Shown here: positions 48,562 through 57,913 of the stretch, piece by piece
How the letters are laid out: every line of letters starts with the position of its first letter
Position numbering within the stretch: the first letter of the stretch is position 1
Assembly: GCA_009840115.1 (NCBI GenBank)
Contig: VXOJ01000017.1
Span: 29,544 to 93,543, forward strand
Direction of reading: 5' to 3'
DNA: 64,000 bases
Source: Gemmatimonadales bacterium
Lineage (GTDB): Bacteria; Gemmatimonadota; Gemmatimonadetes; Palauibacterales; Palauibacteraceae
Notes under the pieces: generated by a model
Told to the model about the DNA's origin: nothing
What the model saw: only the letters and a program-made list of their open reading frames with translations
Database searches by the model: none
Position numbers and translations under genes: made by a program

Positions 48562-49989
48562 ATGGCATCGGGACGGCCGAGTCTCGCCGCGGGCCTCGAC
48601 CTGCGGCAGGAACAGAAGGCGCAGCCTCGCCTCTACCGGGCGATGGACCTTCTGCACATGCCGCTGCTCGACCTCCAGAGCCACCTGCGAGAGGCGCTCG
48701 TCGACAACCCGTTCCTCGACCTCGTGGAACCCGGAGACGAGCCGGACGACCCCGTCGATGACCTGCCCGAGTCCCTCGCCGATGACGCGGGAGAAGACTC
48801 CGGGGAAGAGGCGGAGGACGTGGATTGGGAGGACCTCCTCCTCGACGACTTCGATGCGGGCGGGCGGCGCGAGGAATACGGGGAGCCGGAGTACAACGCG
48901 CCCACGCCGGCCGCCGCGCAGACCCTCTGGGATCACCTCCACGAGCAGTTGAACCTGCTCCGTCTCGGCGAGCGTCAGTTGCGGATCGGTGAAGAGATCA
49001 TCGGCAACGTGGACCGCGACGGATTCCTCTCCTGCCCGCTCGACCGGATCGTCGAGGCGCTGGAGGAGGTCTCGCGGGCGGAGGTGGAGGAGATGCTCGC
49101 CCGGATCCAGTCCTTCGAACCGAGCGGCGTCGCGGCGCGGGACCTGCGCGAGACGCTCCTGCTGCAGTTGCGGGACCGGGGGAGGGAGGGGTCGCTGGCC
49201 TGCCGGATCGTTGTCGGACACTTCGATGACCTCGCGCAGCGCCGGTGGCCGGAGTTGGCGGAAGCGTACGGAGTCGAGCCGCGCGAGGTGCAGGCGGCGG
49301 CGGACGAGATCGCGAAGCTGGATCCCAAGCCGGGTCTGAGGTACGCGGATGCCTCTGAATCCTACGTGATCCCGGACCTCACGGTAGAGAAGGTCGAAGG
49401 GCGGTACCGCGTCTCGCATGCCGACACGTCGCTGCCGCGGTTGAAGCTCTCGCCCGTCTACCGCGACGTGGCCGCAGATCGCTCCCGGTTCGAGGCGGCA
49501 GGCAAGGCGTTCATCTCGGAGCGGCTCAACAGCGCCCGGTGGCTGATCCAGGCGATCGAGCAGCGCCGGCAGACGATGCTGAAGGTGATGGCCTTCATCG
49601 TCGAGCGGCAGCACGACTTCTTCGAGAAGGGGGTCGAACACCTGCGCCCGCTCACGCTTCGCGACGTGGCGAAACACATCGAGATGCACGAGTCCACCGT
49701 CTCTCGCGTGACGAACGGCAAGTACGTGCAGACGCCGCGCGGACTCTATCCGCTCAAGTTCTTCTTTTCGGGCGGCTATTCGACGCTCGAGGGGGAAGAC
49801 CTGTCGTCGGAGGGTGTGCGGGCCCGGATCCGCAATCTGGTGGCGGAGGAGGACCCCACGGCGCCGCTCAGCGACCACGAGATCACCGCCCGCCTGCAGG
49901 AGGGGGGCGTCCGGATCGCGCGCCGCACGGTGGCGAAGTACCGAGACCGGCTCGGGATCCTCTCGGCGCGGCTGCGCAGGCGCGTATGA
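48562..49989 (+). CDS. rpoN: RNA polymerase sigma-54 factor
   Basis: Directs RNA polymerase to -24/-12 promoters that need an activator ATPase. Seen: N-terminal Gln/Leu-rich region 1 (DLRQEQKAQPRLYRAMDLL), an acidic linker (about residues 60-100), a core-binding domain, the helix-turn-helix MHESTVSRVTNGKY, the conserved PRGLYPLKFFF and the RpoN box ARRTVAKYR near the end. 475 aa. Directly after lptB, as in Proteobacteria, but not followed by the usual hpf/ptsN genes. Confidence 0.96.
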   Translation: MASGRPSLAAGLDLRQEQKAQPRLYRAMDLLHMPLLDLQSHLREALVDNPFLDLVEPGDEPDDPVDDLPESLADDAGEDSGEEAEDVDWEDLLLDDFDAGGRREEYGEPEYNAPTPAAAQTLWDHLHEQLNLLRLGERQLRIGEEIIGNVDRDGFLSCPLDRIVEALEEVSRAEVEEMLARIQSFEPSGVAARDLRETLLLQLRDRGREGSLACRIVVGHFDDLAQRRWPELAEAYGVEPREVQAAADEIAKLDPKPGLRYADASESYVIPDLTVEKVEGRYRVSHADTSLPRLKLSPVYRDVAADRSRFEAAGKAFISERLNSARWLIQAIEQRRQTMLKVMAFIVERQHDFFEKGVEHLRPLTLRDVAKHIEMHESTVSRVTNGKYVQTPRGLYPLKFFFSGGYSTLEGEDLSSEGVRARIRNLVAEEDPTAPLSDHEITARLQEGGVRIARRTVAKYRDRLGILSARLRRRV

Positions 49990-50912
49990 GCGATCCGAGA
50001 ATCTCGGTGCTCGTCCCGGCGTACGACGAAGCCGAGAACATGCCCGAGCTGTTCGCGGAACTCGCGGCGACGTTCGCGAAGCACGATCTCGCTGCGGAGG
50101 TCGTCCTCGTCGACGACGGTTCCGCCGACGGGACGGCCGAAGCCGCGGAGGAGGAGGCCGCGCGGGCGGGGTTGGGCGGTGGGGCCGTCGTGCTGCGGCA
50201 TCGGGTCAACCGGGGGAAGACGGAGGCGATGCTCACGGCGGCGGAGGCCGCCCGCGGTGAGTACCTCGTCCTGTTCGACGCGGATCTGCAACATTCCACG
50301 GAGGAGATCCCGCGCTTCGCGGCGAAGCTCGACGAGGGGTACGACCTCGTGGCGGGCCGCAAGGTGGGGCGCTACGAGAAGCGCTTCACGTCGTCCATCT
50401 ACAACCGGCTCGCGCGCGCGATTTTCAAGGTGCCCGTACGCGACCTCAACTCGATGAAGGCCTTCCGGGCCGACGTCCTCACGGGTCTCAGGCTGCGGCA
50501 CGACTGGCACCGCTATTTCGTCGTGCTCGCCCATGCCCGGGGATACCGGCTCGGCGAACTGGACATCGACCTCCTCCCGCGCCGGCACGGGGAACCCAAG
50601 TTCTCGGGGCGCCGGCGAATCCTTGTCGGGATGCTGGACATGGTGTCGGTCTGGTTCCAGCTCGTGTTCGGGCGCAAGCCGCTCCTCTTCTTCGGCACGA
50701 GCGGCCTCGCGCTGATCGCGGCGGGCTGCGTCACGGGACTGACGGCGCTGGTCCTGCGCTTCGGGTTCGGCCTCGGGTATCGCCCCCTCCTCACGCTCGT
50801 GGTTCTCCTCGTCGTGGGAGGCCTCCTCCTCTTCATCCTCGGCTTCCTGGCGGAGACGATGGCCCAACTCCGCGACGAGATCGAGGACCTCAAGCGCGGC
50901 GGAAGCCCGTGA
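49986..50912 (+). CDS. Polyprenol-phosphate glycosyltransferase, GT2 with membrane tail
   Basis: Family 2 glycosyltransferase that probably moves a sugar to a polyprenyl phosphate. Seen: SVLVPAYDEAENMPELF, VVLVDDGSADGTAEA, VLFDADLQHSTEEIPR with the metal-binding Asp, and DWHRYFVVLAHARGY. Two membrane helices follow residue 230. 308 aa. The ATG overlaps the rpoN stop. The arrangement resembles GtrB/DPM1 enzymes; the sugar is unknown. Confidence 0.87.
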   Translation: MSDPRISVLVPAYDEAENMPELFAELAATFAKHDLAAEVVLVDDGSADGTAEAAEEEAARAGLGGGAVVLRHRVNRGKTEAMLTAAEAARGEYLVLFDADLQHSTEEIPRFAAKLDEGYDLVAGRKVGRYEKRFTSSIYNRLARAIFKVPVRDLNSMKAFRADVLTGLRLRHDWHRYFVVLAHARGYRLGELDIDLLPRRHGEPKFSGRRRILVGMLDMVSVWFQLVFGRKPLLFFGTSGLALIAAGCVTGLTALVLRFGFGLGYRPLLTLVVLLVVGGLLLFILGFLAETMAQLRDEIEDLKRGGSP

Positions 50913-50919
50913 AGGTCGC

Positions 50920-51687
50920 ATGAGGCGGAGTGAGAGTGGAGATTCGCGCGCATGGGCAACCCCTGACGGGGCCACGTCGCGCACGCATGACTACCCCGGC
51001 AGAGATCTTGAGGCGATGTCGGAGGCTGTGCGATACCACCGCGACATTCTTCGAATTTTCTCACCGTATCTCGGAAACCGGACCCTGGAGGTCGGTGCGG
51101 GTAGCGGAAATATCTCGCAACTGATCCTCACGCGGCAGCCGGAGCACCTGTATGCGGTGGAGCCGAGCGACGGGATGTGCGCGATCCTTCGGGAACGCCT
51201 GCGGGGGAATCTGAACGCGAGCGTTCACCACTCCCTCCTTTCGGACTTCATGGAAACGGAGAAGGAACCTGGGGTGGATTCGGTGGTGAGCGTGAACGTC
51301 CTGGAGCACGTCCGGGACGACATCGGGGAGTTGACGATGATGCGAAGGGCGCTTCGTCCCGGCGGCCATCTTTGCCTCTGGGTACCGGCGTTGCCGGTAC
51401 TCTATAGCCGTTTTGACCGGACTCTCGGTCACTATAGACGATACCGGAAACAGAACCTCGTGCAGAAACTTGAACGCGTCGGCTTCGTGCCCGTCCACGT
51501 TGCCTATCGGGACGTCGTCGGGATGCTCGCGTGGTTTGTGGTGTGCCGGATCCTCGGGCAGGAACTGAGCCCAATGAAGGTAGGCATCTATGACCGATTC
51601 GTGATGCCGGTCACGAGTTTATTGGGACGTCGGCTGAGCCCGCCGCTCGGCAAGAACCTGATGGCAATAGCCCGCAGGCCTCTGTGA
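50920..51687 (+). CDS. SAM-dependent methyltransferase
   Basis: Class I methyltransferase, about 255 aa. Seen: motif I LEVGAGSGNISQLIL, the VEPSDGMCAIL acidic loop, VVSVNVLEHVRDDIGEL and LRPGGHLCLWVPA. An extra C-terminal region has hydrophobic helices (VGMLAWFVVCRILG). GC of one 60-base row near the start is about 52%, lower than the flanks. Target unknown; probably a glycan or lipid. Confidence 0.85.
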   Translation: MRRSESGDSRAWATPDGATSRTHDYPGRDLEAMSEAVRYHRDILRIFSPYLGNRTLEVGAGSGNISQLILTRQPEHLYAVEPSDGMCAILRERLRGNLNASVHHSLLSDFMETEKEPGVDSVVSVNVLEHVRDDIGELTMMRRALRPGGHLCLWVPALPVLYSRFDRTLGHYRRYRKQNLVQKLERVGFVPVHVAYRDVVGMLAWFVVCRILGQELSPMKVGIYDRFVMPVTSLLGRRLSPPLGKNLMAIARRPL

Positions 51688-51703
51688 TTTCGCCGAGGCC
51701 CAG

Positions 51704-53254
51704 GTGACCCCGAACCGGTCGGAAGCTTCCCCCGTAGAAGAGCTCACCTTCCTGGACCGCAACTTTCGGTTCATCGCTGCTGGATTCGCGGCCCTGCATC
51801 TCGTGCTCGGGGTCCTGGTGTTCGAGCCGATCCTGTTCACCGGGGGTGACAATGCGCATTACCTCATCCTCGGTGAAGCACTGCGGACCGGGGAGGGGTA
51901 TCGAGACCTGTACCTTCCCGGCACTCCGCTCCACGCGCGGTATCCTCCGCTTTTCCCCATGTTCCTTGCCGTGCTCGGCTGGGTTGGCGGCGTGAATTTG
52001 GCGAAGGCCGCCATGCTGTTGCTGACGGCCGGGATCGTGTGGATCACTGCGCATTTCGCCCGACGGCACTCAGGGGCAGGGCCGGCGGTCGCGGCCGCGG
52101 CCCTTCTCTCGGTGAACCCGACCCTGCTCGAATACGGTCACTACGTCTTGAGTGAGGCACCATTCACGCTGCTGGTTCTCACGGCCCTCCTGTTCTCTCA
52201 ACGCGAGGGTCGACAGGGCGCGGTGCTGATGACACTGGCTGCATGTGCGGCATTCGCCACGCGCAGCGCCGGCATGGCCCTGCTTCTGGCTCTTCCGATG
52301 GCGCGACTGTTGGCCGGTTCGAGGCGACAGGCGGTGTGGTCGGCGGTGGGAGGGGCGACCGCCATGGCGAGCTGGCTTGTCTATCAACGGTTCGCCGCGG
52401 CGGATGCACCAAGCTACCTCGAGGTGCTGCTACAGCGGGATCCCTACACGCCGGAATCCGGCACCCTGGAGTTCACGGAGCTGGTCACCCGCGTGGCCGG
52501 CAACACCTGGACTTACGCGAGCCGCATCCTGCCGGAGACACTGTTCGGCCCCGGCGCGGGTACGGGCGGCGTCTCGATGGTACTGGGGTTGGGAGTCGCC
52601 CTCGCAGCGCTCGTTGGGTGGGCGATCTTTGCGCGTGAGCGAGCCCGGGGGCCCGAACTGTTTGTCGTGCTTTATGGGGGCATCATTGCGACCTGGCCGT
52701 CCGCCTGGTCTGACCGGCGTTTTCTGCTCCCGCTCATACCCGTGATCCTGACGTTCGCCGTCGCTGCAGTGTGGCGACTGCCACGGGCGCCACGACGTTG
52801 GCTTTGGTGGGCGGTACCCGCGGTGCTGGCGGCGTTCGGCACTTCGTGGATCGCCCGGACGGCGCCTGGGCGCCTGGAGTGTGCGGCGTCGTACGCCGTT
52901 GGCGCGCCGTGCGATGGGCCCCAATGGGCGAGCCTTTATGCGGCGGCCATCTGGGCCAGAGAGAACACCCAGCCAGACGCGATCATCGCGAACAGAAAGC
53001 CCCGCCTGTTCTACTGGTATTCGCGCCGACGGGGGGACGCCTATCCTCTGTCGAGCGATCCCGATGTCGTGCTCGGTGGCCTCGAGGAGATGGGAGCGGA
53101 CTACGTGGTCGTGGATCAGGTGAGCGGGACGACGGGGCGGTATCTCGTCCCCGCGATTCAGGCGTACCAGACGCGGTTTGAGTTGGTATACGAGGACGGC
53201 GATCCGCCCTCGTACATCTTCCGTCTCCTGCCTGCGCCCGCATCCACTGACTGA
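51704..53254 (+). CDS. Membrane glycosyltransferase-like protein, ArnT/PMT type
   Basis: A 516 aa membrane protein with about ten to twelve helices and a C-terminal soluble part (residues about 395-510). The N-terminus has GGDNAHYLILGEALRTGEG and HARYPPLFPMFLAVLG, which match lipid-linked sugar transferases of the GT39/GT83 kind with an Asp in the first loop. Probably adds a sugar from a polyprenyl carrier to a surface molecule. GTG start, 16 bases after the methyltransferase. Confidence 0.75.
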   Translation: MTPNRSEASPVEELTFLDRNFRFIAAGFAALHLVLGVLVFEPILFTGGDNAHYLILGEALRTGEGYRDLYLPGTPLHARYPPLFPMFLAVLGWVGGVNLAKAAMLLLTAGIVWITAHFARRHSGAGPAVAAAALLSVNPTLLEYGHYVLSEAPFTLLVLTALLFSQREGRQGAVLMTLAACAAFATRSAGMALLLALPMARLLAGSRRQAVWSAVGGATAMASWLVYQRFAAADAPSYLEVLLQRDPYTPESGTLEFTELVTRVAGNTWTYASRILPETLFGPGAGTGGVSMVLGLGVALAALVGWAIFARERARGPELFVVLYGGIIATWPSAWSDRRFLLPLIPVILTFAVAAVWRLPRAPRRWLWWAVPAVLAAFGTSWIARTAPGRLECAASYAVGAPCDGPQWASLYAAAIWARENTQPDAIIANRKPRLFYWYSRRRGDAYPLSSDPDVVLGGLEEMGADYVVVDQVSGTTGRYLVPAIQAYQTRFELVYEDGDPPSYIFRLLPAPASTD

Positions 53255-53255
53255 G

Positions 53256-54221
53256 ATGGCGGGGGATCACGGGATGCGGGTGGGGCCGCCGCGTCCCGTC
53301 GTCGTCGTCGGTGCGTTTCTCTTCCTGTTGGCCGCGCTTGTTGCGGTTGCCGTCGCCCTGTCCGGTCGCTGGGACGCCTGGGCGGCGGTGGCCGGGGCGG
53401 AGGGTGTCGGTTGGCGGCTTCGCACGCCGTGGCTGGTGGGAGCGGTTGTCTACGAAGTCCTGGCCCTCCTGGCGGGCGCCGTCCTCTGGGCTTCCGTGTT
53501 CCGCGCCTGCGGCGCCCGCATGGGCGTGCGGGAAGGCGTCTCCGTGTGGCTCGGGTCGCAGCTCGCCCGATACCTGCCGGGCAGGATCTGGCAGGCCACG
53601 GGTCTTGTCGCCTATGTCCGCGCGCGCGGCGATTCCGGGGTGGTCGCGCTCACGGTGGCGCTCGTCCTGCAGGCGGGCACGCTCGCCACCGGCGCGGGCA
53701 TCGGGGCGGCCGTACTCGGCCCGGGCGTCTTCGGCGCCATCGGACCGTGGTCGGCGGTGTTCGGCGTTCTCCTCATCGGCGCCGCCCTCGCGCCGCCCGT
53801 GCTTCGCGCCATGATCCGGCTGGGCCGCGGGCTGTTGCGGGAACCGTCCGACTCCGAGCCTCCCGCGGTGCAGGGACGCCTCCTCCTCCGGGCCACCCTG
53901 GCGCGCCTCGTGCTGTGGTTGCCGCACGGCCTGGGTTTCTGGTTGCTGCTCGAAGGGATGCTCGTCTCCAACCCTCTGGGCCCCCTCGAGGCGACCGCGG
54001 TGTTCGCGGCCGCTTACGTGGCCGGATACCTGGTCATCCTGGCGCCCGCCGGCATGGTCGTGCGCGAAGCGGCCATGGCGAGCCTGCTCGGGGTTGCGGG
54101 GGGCCTGCCGATCGGACCCGCGGCCGCGCTGGCCCTGGCCGCCAGGCTCTGGTCCACGCTGGCCGAGGTCGTCGGGTTCGCGTTCGCGGCGCTGATCGGG
54201 ATGGGCGCCCGCCGGCGATAG
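53256..54221 (+). CDS. Lysylphosphatidylglycerol synthase TM-type (UPF0104) membrane protein
   Basis: A 321 aa protein with about eight membrane helices. Seen: GSQLARYLPGRIWQATGLV, a family-like loop after the second helix pair, and LAPAGMVVREAAMASLL near the C-terminus, as in the flippase-like AglD/UPF0104 family. The ATG at 53256 follows the previous stop by one base. Probable role in a lipid-linked intermediate; not demonstrated. Confidence 0.78.
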   Translation: MAGDHGMRVGPPRPVVVVGAFLFLLAALVAVAVALSGRWDAWAAVAGAEGVGWRLRTPWLVGAVVYEVLALLAGAVLWASVFRACGARMGVREGVSVWLGSQLARYLPGRIWQATGLVAYVRARGDSGVVALTVALVLQAGTLATGAGIGAAVLGPGVFGAIGPWSAVFGVLLIGAALAPPVLRAMIRLGRGLLREPSDSEPPAVQGRLLLRATLARLVLWLPHGLGFWLLLEGMLVSNPLGPLEATAVFAAAYVAGYLVILAPAGMVVREAAMASLLGVAGGLPIGPAAALALAARLWSTLAEVVGFAFAALIGMGARRR

Positions 54222-54232
54222 GCGCGAAGCCG

Positions 54233-54261
54233 TGGAGTTGCCCCAGGTCGGCCGGTACGTT
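54233..54261 (+). promoter_or_regulatory. Weak possible promoter before the YfhO-like gene
   Basis: TGGAGT (54233-54238), 17 bases, then TACGTT (54256-54261). The -10 fits the window's pattern, the -35 does not. It lies in a 90-base gap before the gene. Confidence 0.25.
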
Positions 54262-54311
54262 GAGTGCGGGTTGAGCAGGCCCGGAGAAAGCGATGATTGA
54301 GGGAGTCATGA

Positions 54312-56828
54312 ATGGGTTCGAGCGGTAAACGGCGGCGGGGCCACGAGACGGCGCTCGAGCGCCGAAGTGGAGGAGCGCACGCCGAACCCGCGTCTGTCGT
54401 GCCGCGTTGGGCTCCCTGGGTTCTGTTTCCCGGCCTCGGGATCGTGCTCTTCGCATCCTTCATCTTCAGCGATGCGATGTTGGTGGGTACCGATACGCTC
54501 TCCGGCGGATACCACGCGCGCGCCCTCTATGCGGAGGACATCAGGGAACTTGGCCGCGTGCCCCTCTGGCAGCCCGAGGCGCTGGGAGGCACTCCGTATA
54601 TCGCAGGGCTGAGCGCGGGCGACGCGCTCTATCCACCGTCGTTGATCCTCCTCCTCCTCACCGAGACGTATCGGTCGTTGGGCTGGAAGCTCATCCTGCA
54701 CGTGATCGCGGCGGGATTCTTCATGTTCGGTTGGACCCGGGCCCTCGGCGTCTCGCGGAGCGCGGCGCTCGTATCCGGCGTCGGCTACATGCTGGCCCCG
54801 GTGATGGTGAGCCTCGTCTACGGCGGGCAGGACGGGAAGTTGTTCGTGACCGCCCTGGCGCCGCTTCTGTTTCTCTGTACGGAACGCTATTTCCGCCGCC
54901 CGCGGCTGGGTTCGTTCACCGGCATCGCGCTCACCGTGGCTGCCGTCATCCTGACGCCGCACTTCCAGTTGGCGTATTTCCTGTTCGCGGCCGTCGGAGC
55001 GTTCGCGATCTTCAGGACGATCGGCTTCCTGCGGCAGGGGACGGGGCGCGAGGAGGAGACCTCCGACAGAACGGGAGGTCTGTCCGGCGTGCGGAGCCGC
55101 CGGGCGCTCGGTCGCTTCGGGCTCTTCCTGCTGGCTTCGGTCGTGGGTGCGGTCATCGCGGGTGGACAGCTCATTCCCGCCGTCGACTACGTGTCCGAGT
55201 TTTCCCGGCGCACGGCCACGTCCGGTGAACTCGCGGGCGACACCGGCGAGGCGTGGTCGAGTTCGTGGTCGCTCCACCCCGAGGAAGTGGCCTCGCTCGT
55301 GATCCCGCAGTTCGTCGGCAGCAGCGTGAATGGGTCTGCCGCGTGGGCCGCGGGCACCTATTGGGGCCGGAATCCGTTCAAGCTCAACTCCGAGTACGCG
55401 GGCCTGGTGCTTCTCCTGCTGGCGGCGGTGTCCTTTGCCGGCGGCGCCAGACGCGGCACGCGCTGGTTCTTCGGGGGTCTGGCCGGCGTCGTGCTCCTGT
55501 TCGCGCTCGGCGCGCATACGCCTGTGTGGCGTATTGCCTACGAAGTCGTGCCCGGCATCCGAATGTTCCGGGCTCCGTCCACGGCGATGTTCCTGTTCGC
55601 ATTCTCCGTGGCGACGCTGGCCGCCCTGGGCGTCGACCGTCTCCGCGACGCGCGGGCGGAGGCGCCGGCGTCCGGCAAGCCGCAGCGCGTACTCCTCTGG
55701 GGCGCCGCCCTCCTGGGAGGGCTGGCGCTACTCGCCTCCGTCGGGGGTCTGACCTCCACATGGACGGCGGTCTTCGGGATCGGCGAAGGGCGCCAGGCCG
55801 CGCTCGCGGCAGCCGCGCCGCACATTACAGCCGGTGCCTGGCTCGCGTTCGCGCTGGCTGGAGTGCTCGCGATCCTGGCGTGGGCCTACCACGGGTCCCG
55901 CCTCCGACCGACCCTGTTCGTCGTCGGACTCGTCGCGCTGGTGGCCACGGACGCGCTGCGGGTGGACCGCGTCTTCGTTCAAACGATGGACTTCCACCAA
56001 TGGGCCACCCCCGATGCGAACATCCAGGCCGTGCTGGAGCGCGAGAGGGGGAGCGAGGAGCCCTACCGCATGCTGTCCCTGCGCAGGGCGGGACAGGACC
56101 TCGATCCCGTCCTGAACGGGATCGAACTGGCGGCCGGACATCACCCGAACGACCTCGCCCGGTACCGTGAACTGATCGGGATGGCCGGTTCCGGGCTCCC
56201 GCTCAATCTCCTGCAGTCCGGCAAAATCCGGGCCCTGCTGAACGTGCGTTACATCCTCTGGCCGGATCTCGCCATGGGGCAATCTCCCGCCGGACCGGTC
56301 CTCAGCCGCACGCAAACGCCGGACGGTCGGACCGTGGAGTCCGTCTTCGAGGAAGCGGGGTTGCCGCGGGCTCGCCTCGTGGGCTCCGCCGTCGTCAAGA
56401 CCGACGAGGAGGCGGTGCCCTACATGCTGTCGCCGGACTTCGACCCGGAGAGGGAAGTGGTTCTGGCGGAGGCTGCGCCGCTGGAGCTCCAGGAGGGGCC
56501 CGTCGGCGGGGAAGTGAGGTGGCTGGAGCGCGGACCCGATCAGCTTCGGCTCGAGGTAGTCGCCGAGCGGCCCGCCCTCCTTGTGGTCGCGGATAACTGG
56601 TATCCCGCGTGGAAGGCCCGCGTGAACGGGGAGAGCGTGCCGGTCATGCGCGCGTACCACACGCTGCGGGCGGTGCCGGTGCCGGCCGGACAGGCACAGG
56701 TGGAACTGTACTACGAATCCCGCCTGCTCGGGTGGTCCCTGTGGTCGGGCATCGCCGTTCTGATCGCGCTGCTCGTGGCCAACGGCGTTCAGGTCTGGCG
56801 CGCGCGCCGGGAGAGAAGTTCCGCGTAG
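54312..56828 (+). CDS. YfhO-family membrane protein
   Basis: A large 838 aa membrane protein with about thirteen helices and a C-terminal extracytoplasmic domain. Seen: DTLSGGYHARALYAEDIREL after the first helix, PLWQPEALGGTPYIAG, and VVADNWYPAWKARVNGE near the end, as in YfhO-type glycosyltransferase-like proteins. It probably modifies surface glycans or teichoic-like polymers; the exact reaction is unknown. Its 3' end overlaps the convergent glycosyltransferase gene by 40 bases. Confidence 0.8.
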   Translation: MGSSGKRRRGHETALERRSGGAHAEPASVVPRWAPWVLFPGLGIVLFASFIFSDAMLVGTDTLSGGYHARALYAEDIRELGRVPLWQPEALGGTPYIAGLSAGDALYPPSLILLLLTETYRSLGWKLILHVIAAGFFMFGWTRALGVSRSAALVSGVGYMLAPVMVSLVYGGQDGKLFVTALAPLLFLCTERYFRRPRLGSFTGIALTVAAVILTPHFQLAYFLFAAVGAFAIFRTIGFLRQGTGREEETSDRTGGLSGVRSRRALGRFGLFLLASVVGAVIAGGQLIPAVDYVSEFSRRTATSGELAGDTGEAWSSSWSLHPEEVASLVIPQFVGSSVNGSAAWAAGTYWGRNPFKLNSEYAGLVLLLLAAVSFAGGARRGTRWFFGGLAGVVLLFALGAHTPVWRIAYEVVPGIRMFRAPSTAMFLFAFSVATLAALGVDRLRDARAEAPASGKPQRVLLWGAALLGGLALLASVGGLTSTWTAVFGIGEGRQAALAAAAPHITAGAWLAFALAGVLAILAWAYHGSRLRPTLFVVGLVALVATDALRVDRVFVQTMDFHQWATPDANIQAVLERERGSEEPYRMLSLRRAGQDLDPVLNGIELAAGHHPNDLARYRELIGMAGSGLPLNLLQSGKIRALLNVRYILWPDLAMGQSPAGPVLSRTQTPDGRTVESVFEEAGLPRARLVGSAVVKTDEEAVPYMLSPDFDPEREVVLAEAAPLELQEGPVGGEVRWLERGPDQLRLEVVAERPALLVVADNWYPAWKARVNGESVPVMRAYHTLRAVPVPAGQAQVELYYESRLLGWSLWSGIAVLIALLVANGVQVWRARRERSSA

Positions 56829-57913
56829 ACCTCTTCGTGCCGATCCGCCAGGCGTTCGTTGCTCCACTGCGAGACGACCCGCCGTCGTGCCTCGGCCCCC
56901 AGGTCCGGCAGTCGGCCACCCGTCAGCAGCCCCACGACCAGCCGCGCCAAACTCACCGGGTCGGCGGGCTCGCAGAGTCCTCCGACGCCGACGTCCACGA
57001 TCTCCGGGAGACCTCCGACATTCGTTGCCGCCACCGGCAATTCACACGCCATCGCCTCGAGCGCGGCCACGGATGTCGCTTCCATGAGGGAAGGGAAGAC
57101 GGCGAGGTCGCACGAGGACAGCAGTCCAGGCATCTCGGCGTGCGGTCGGGCCCCGAGGAAGTTCACCCGGTCCGAAACCCCGAGTTCGCGTGCCAGCGCC
57201 TCGAGCCGATTCCGTTCCGGGCCGTCGCCGACGATGAGCGCTTCGACGGCGGCATGTTCGGCGATGAGCGGGAGCGCCCGCACGAAGTACTCGACGCCGT
57301 TCTTCTCGAACAGGCGCCGTGGGGCGATCAGGCGGGCGGGTCGCTCGGCGGGCGGGCGCGGATCCGGCGCGCCGGTGCGCTGGAAGGTCACGGTATCCAC
57401 GCCGTTCGTCAGCGGCTCCACGTGCACGCCCGGAGCGATCGACTCGCCGACGTCCGCGATCTCCCGGCTCGCCGCGAGGTTGTGGTCCGCCGCCCGCAGG
57501 AACCCGCGAAAGATCGGGCGCCAAAGGGGTGAGTCCGCACGCCGGAGGAAATGGCTCGTGTGGTAGGTGGTGACGATCGGCATCCCGCTGGTGCCGCGCG
57601 CCACGAGGCAGGGCGGGACCGCCGCGATGTCCTGCGCGTGGAGGATATCCGCCTCCCGGGCCCACTCGATGAAGCTCGGCAACGACCCCACCGCGTGCGC
57701 GGCCCACCCGGGCGTATTCCGCGCCGGAAGCCATGTTCTCCGAAGCTCTACACCGTCCATGGTATCGGACGCAGGCAGGCCGGGCAGCGAAGCGGACGTC
57801 ACCACGCGCACCGTGTGCCCTCGTGCGGCCAGCGCGCGGCAGAGAAAGTGTACGTGGCTCTCCAGGCCTCCGACCTCGGGCGCATAGTAGACGGTGTGCA
57901 TGAGAATGTTCAT
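56789..57913 (-). CDS. Glycosyltransferase family 4
   Basis: GT-B fold transferase, 374 aa. Seen: YYAPEVGGLESHVHFLCRAL at the N-terminus, APRRLFEKNGVEYF, VGDGPERNRLEAL, and the EX7E-type ending SLMEATSVAALEAMACE followed by TNVGGLPEIV. Last gene of a minus-strand run. ATG at 57913 overlaps the wecB stop as ATGA. Donor sugar unknown. Confidence 0.9.
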   Translation of the reverse strand: MNILMHTVYYAPEVGGLESHVHFLCRALAARGHTVRVVTSASLPGLPASDTMDGVELRRTWLPARNTPGWAAHAVGSLPSFIEWAREADILHAQDIAAVPPCLVARGTSGMPIVTTYHTSHFLRRADSPLWRPIFRGFLRAADHNLAASREIADVGESIAPGVHVEPLTNGVDTVTFQRTGAPDPRPPAERPARLIAPRRLFEKNGVEYFVRALPLIAEHAAVEALIVGDGPERNRLEALARELGVSDRVNFLGARPHAEMPGLLSSCDLAVFPSLMEATSVAALEAMACELPVAATNVGGLPEIVDVGVGGLCEPADPVSLARLVVGLLTGGRLPDLGAEARRRVVSQWSNERLADRHEEVYAELLSRRARQT

